A DNA stretch of 64,000 nt from Moraxella cuniculi DSM 21768 (lineage in GTDB: Bacteria; Pseudomonadota; Gammaproteobacteria; Pseudomonadales; Moraxellaceae), in NCBI RefSeq assembly GCF_900156515.1, contig NZ_FTNU01000005.1, positions 62,001 to 126,000 on the forward strand, written 5' to 3'. The translations under genes were made by a program, and so were the position numbers. Below the pieces are notes generated by a model. That model saw nothing but the letters and a program-made list of their open reading frames with translations, was not told the DNA's origin and ran no database searches. Shown in pieces: positions 60,773 to 64,000 of this stretch. How positions within the stretch are numbered: position 1 is the stretch's first letter; each line of letters opens with the position of its first letter.

Positions 60773-60804
60773 GGCATAAATCCAACCAACTGTCAGATTT
60801 ATGC
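60773..60804. terminator. Hairpin after purA
   Basis: A 10-bp perfect stem (GGCATAAATC / GATTTATGCC) with a 12-nt loop lies 18 bp after the purA stop. It has no clear T run, so termination is uncertain. Confidence 0.4.
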
Positions 60805-60822
60805 CACTTGCACACTCAAGAC

Positions 60823-62669
<1,847 letters not shown>

Positions 62670-63929
62670 ATGACACAGCGTATCGATGAAAATCACCACG
62701 CAAGCAATAAGGCTTTGGCTTTTGAAGAATCAGAACCTACCCAAGCCGAACTGCTTGACACGCTTGATATCACCAAAGATGGCAGCGACAAGGACGATGA
62801 ATCCATCGAGAGTCTGCACGATACCCAAGACAGCTATATCTACGGCGATGCTGATGCCACCGACCAAGACACCATCGAAACGATGACTGTCTATGATCCT
62901 GATGCCGACCGCCTTGAAGATATCGAGCAATCAGGTGATAATGAGACCATTGTCTGCTATGCCTATTCACGCAAAACAGGCGAGCCGATTGAGTCACTTG
63001 CCATCGAAGATGTCAGCCGTGCCCTGACCAATAACAACCAGTTTATTTGGCTTGGGCTTTATGATCCCAGCCTTGAGACAGTGCAAGAGGTGCAAGATGC
63101 GTTTGATTTGCACGAATTGGCACTCGAAGATGCTTTTGCCGATCATCAACGCCCAAAGGTCGAAAGCTATGGCAATGATACCATCTTTGTGGTGGTGCGT
63201 ACCGCCAAACTGGAAGACAACCAAATCCGCTATGGCACAACTGCGATTTTTATGGGCAAAAATTTCATCATCAGTGTGCGTCGTGGTGCCTCCAACTCCT
63301 ACAGCCCTGTGCGTGAGCATTGTCATCGCCGCCCTGAGAAACTGCGACTGGGCCCGATTTTTGTCCTGCACGCCATCTTGGACTTTATTGTTGATAACTA
63401 TCTACCAATCACCGACCGTTTGGGCAACTATCTGCGTGAACAAGAACGCAATATTTTCTCGCATGAATTTAGTAAGTCCACCCTAAAAAGCCTCTATGAG
63501 CTTAAGTCGCAATTGGTGCATATGCGTGCGGTCATTCTGCCTGTGCAAGATGTATGTAACTTTTTTATTAATCACAAAAAAAATGAGCTGATTTCGGCTT
63601 TTCCTGCTGCAGCCAAGCCGTATTTTCGCGATGTGAACGATCATCTGCTACGCTCGATTGATGCCGTCAATGGGCTTAACGAAATGCTGTCGGTCGCCAT
63701 GGATACTTATATGGCGATGGTAACCATGGGGCAAAACGATGTGGTGCGTAAACTTGCCGCTTGGGCAGGTATCGCCGCCGTACCCACTGCGGTTGCTGGT
63801 ATTTATGGCATGAATTTTGAATTTATGCCTGAATTGCAGATCAAATACGCTTATTTTGTTGTTGTCGGTGCAGTGCTGGCAGTGTGTTTGTTTTTGTATG
63901 CCAAATTCAGAAAAGCTGGCTGGTTATAA
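62670..63929 (+). CDS. corA: CorA-family magnesium/cobalt channel with acidic N-terminal extension
   Basis: This 419-residue CorA-family channel carries the two C-terminal membrane helices and the GMN selectivity motif in AGIYGMNFEFMPELQ. The cytoplasmic funnel domain begins near residue 100 (ETIVCYAYSRKTGEP). The first 95 residues are an Asp/Glu-rich extension (for example DKDDESIESLHDTQDSY and DPDADRLEDIEQ) beyond the usual length of about 320; it may bind divalent cations. GGAGG lies 7 bp before the ATG at 62670, and the frame is open 8 codons further. It is a single gene with its own promoter. Confidence 0.92.
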   Translation: MTQRIDENHHASNKALAFEESEPTQAELLDTLDITKDGSDKDDESIESLHDTQDSYIYGDADATDQDTIETMTVYDPDADRLEDIEQSGDNETIVCYAYSRKTGEPIESLAIEDVSRALTNNNQFIWLGLYDPSLETVQEVQDAFDLHELALEDAFADHQRPKVESYGNDTIFVVVRTAKLEDNQIRYGTTAIFMGKNFIISVRRGASNSYSPVREHCHRRPEKLRLGPIFVLHAILDFIVDNYLPITDRLGNYLREQERNIFSHEFSKSTLKSLYELKSQLVHMRAVILPVQDVCNFFINHKKNELISAFPAAAKPYFRDVNDHLLRSIDAVNGLNEMLSVAMDTYMAMVTMGQNDVVRKLAAWAGIAAVPTAVAGIYGMNFEFMPELQIKYAYFVVVGAVLAVCLFLYAKFRKAGWL

Positions 63930-64000
63930 CCCAGCCATTTTATTTTGGATAATTAACCAAAAACCGCACTGCTTAATTTTTAAACACAACCACTTGCTCT

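Overview
The window is a 64-kb chromosomal segment of a gamma-proteobacterium, most likely Moraxellaceae and probably Moraxella. The reasons are moderate-to-low GC with very AT-rich spacers, TonB/siderophore and haemin-uptake genes next to single-copy housekeeping genes, a bifunctional Nudix-ThiE gene, and a GAPDH with a long N-terminal extension. The genus is inferred; no search was possible. I saw no rRNA, tRNA, CRISPR array, prophage or insertion sequence.

Layout. 1-5.6 kb: the 3' end of lon, yciB, a tonB-exbB-exbD cluster (minus strand) and a stand-alone peptide-binding lipoprotein. 5.8-12.7 kb: prfA, an atypical Nramp-family transporter, a DegS/AlgW-like membrane protease, argC and hemE. 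12.8-14.3 kb: an accessory toxin-antitoxin pair inserted between obg and hemE. It is a DarT1-type DNA ADP-ribosyltransferase, which needs a frameshift at a G8 tract to be read, followed by its NADAR antitoxin. 14.3-19.8 kb: obg, lemA, gap, a Nudix-ThiE fusion and the small haemin-uptake gene hemP. 19.9-27.9 kb: tamB and tamA (outer-membrane assembly). 28-33.4 kb: an LplT-like MFS carrier, a secreted TPR protein, a lipoprotein lipase/esterase and adk. 33.7-38.1 kb: ccmI-ccmH-ccmG-ccmF for cytochrome c maturation. 38.2-46.8 kb: a DUF445 protein, rsmD, asd, an asparaginase overlapping truA, infA, a porin and miaE. 47.2-55.3 kb: an iron-siderophore locus with fhuC-fhuD-fhuB on the minus strand, divergent from a TonB-dependent receptor and a PvdE/SyrD-type ABC exporter. 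55.4-64 kb: metH, truD, a small ribbon-helix-helix protein, purA and corA.

Iron acquisition links several regions. Fur-box-like sequences lie before tonB, hemP and the siderophore receptor. The receptor site fills the spacer of a near-consensus promoter. TonB-ExbB-ExbD would energise the receptor, and FhuBCD would carry the siderophore across the inner membrane.

The most notable observation is the toxin gene. Its start has a strong Shine-Dalgarno sequence 5 bp upstream of the ATG. It encodes an N-terminal DUF5710-like module, but a run of eight G puts the DarT domain out of frame. Seven G would give a continuous 258-residue DUF5710-DarT1 protein. This looks like a phase-variable, currently OFF toxin with an intact antitoxin, although a plain mutation or a sequencing error is not excluded.
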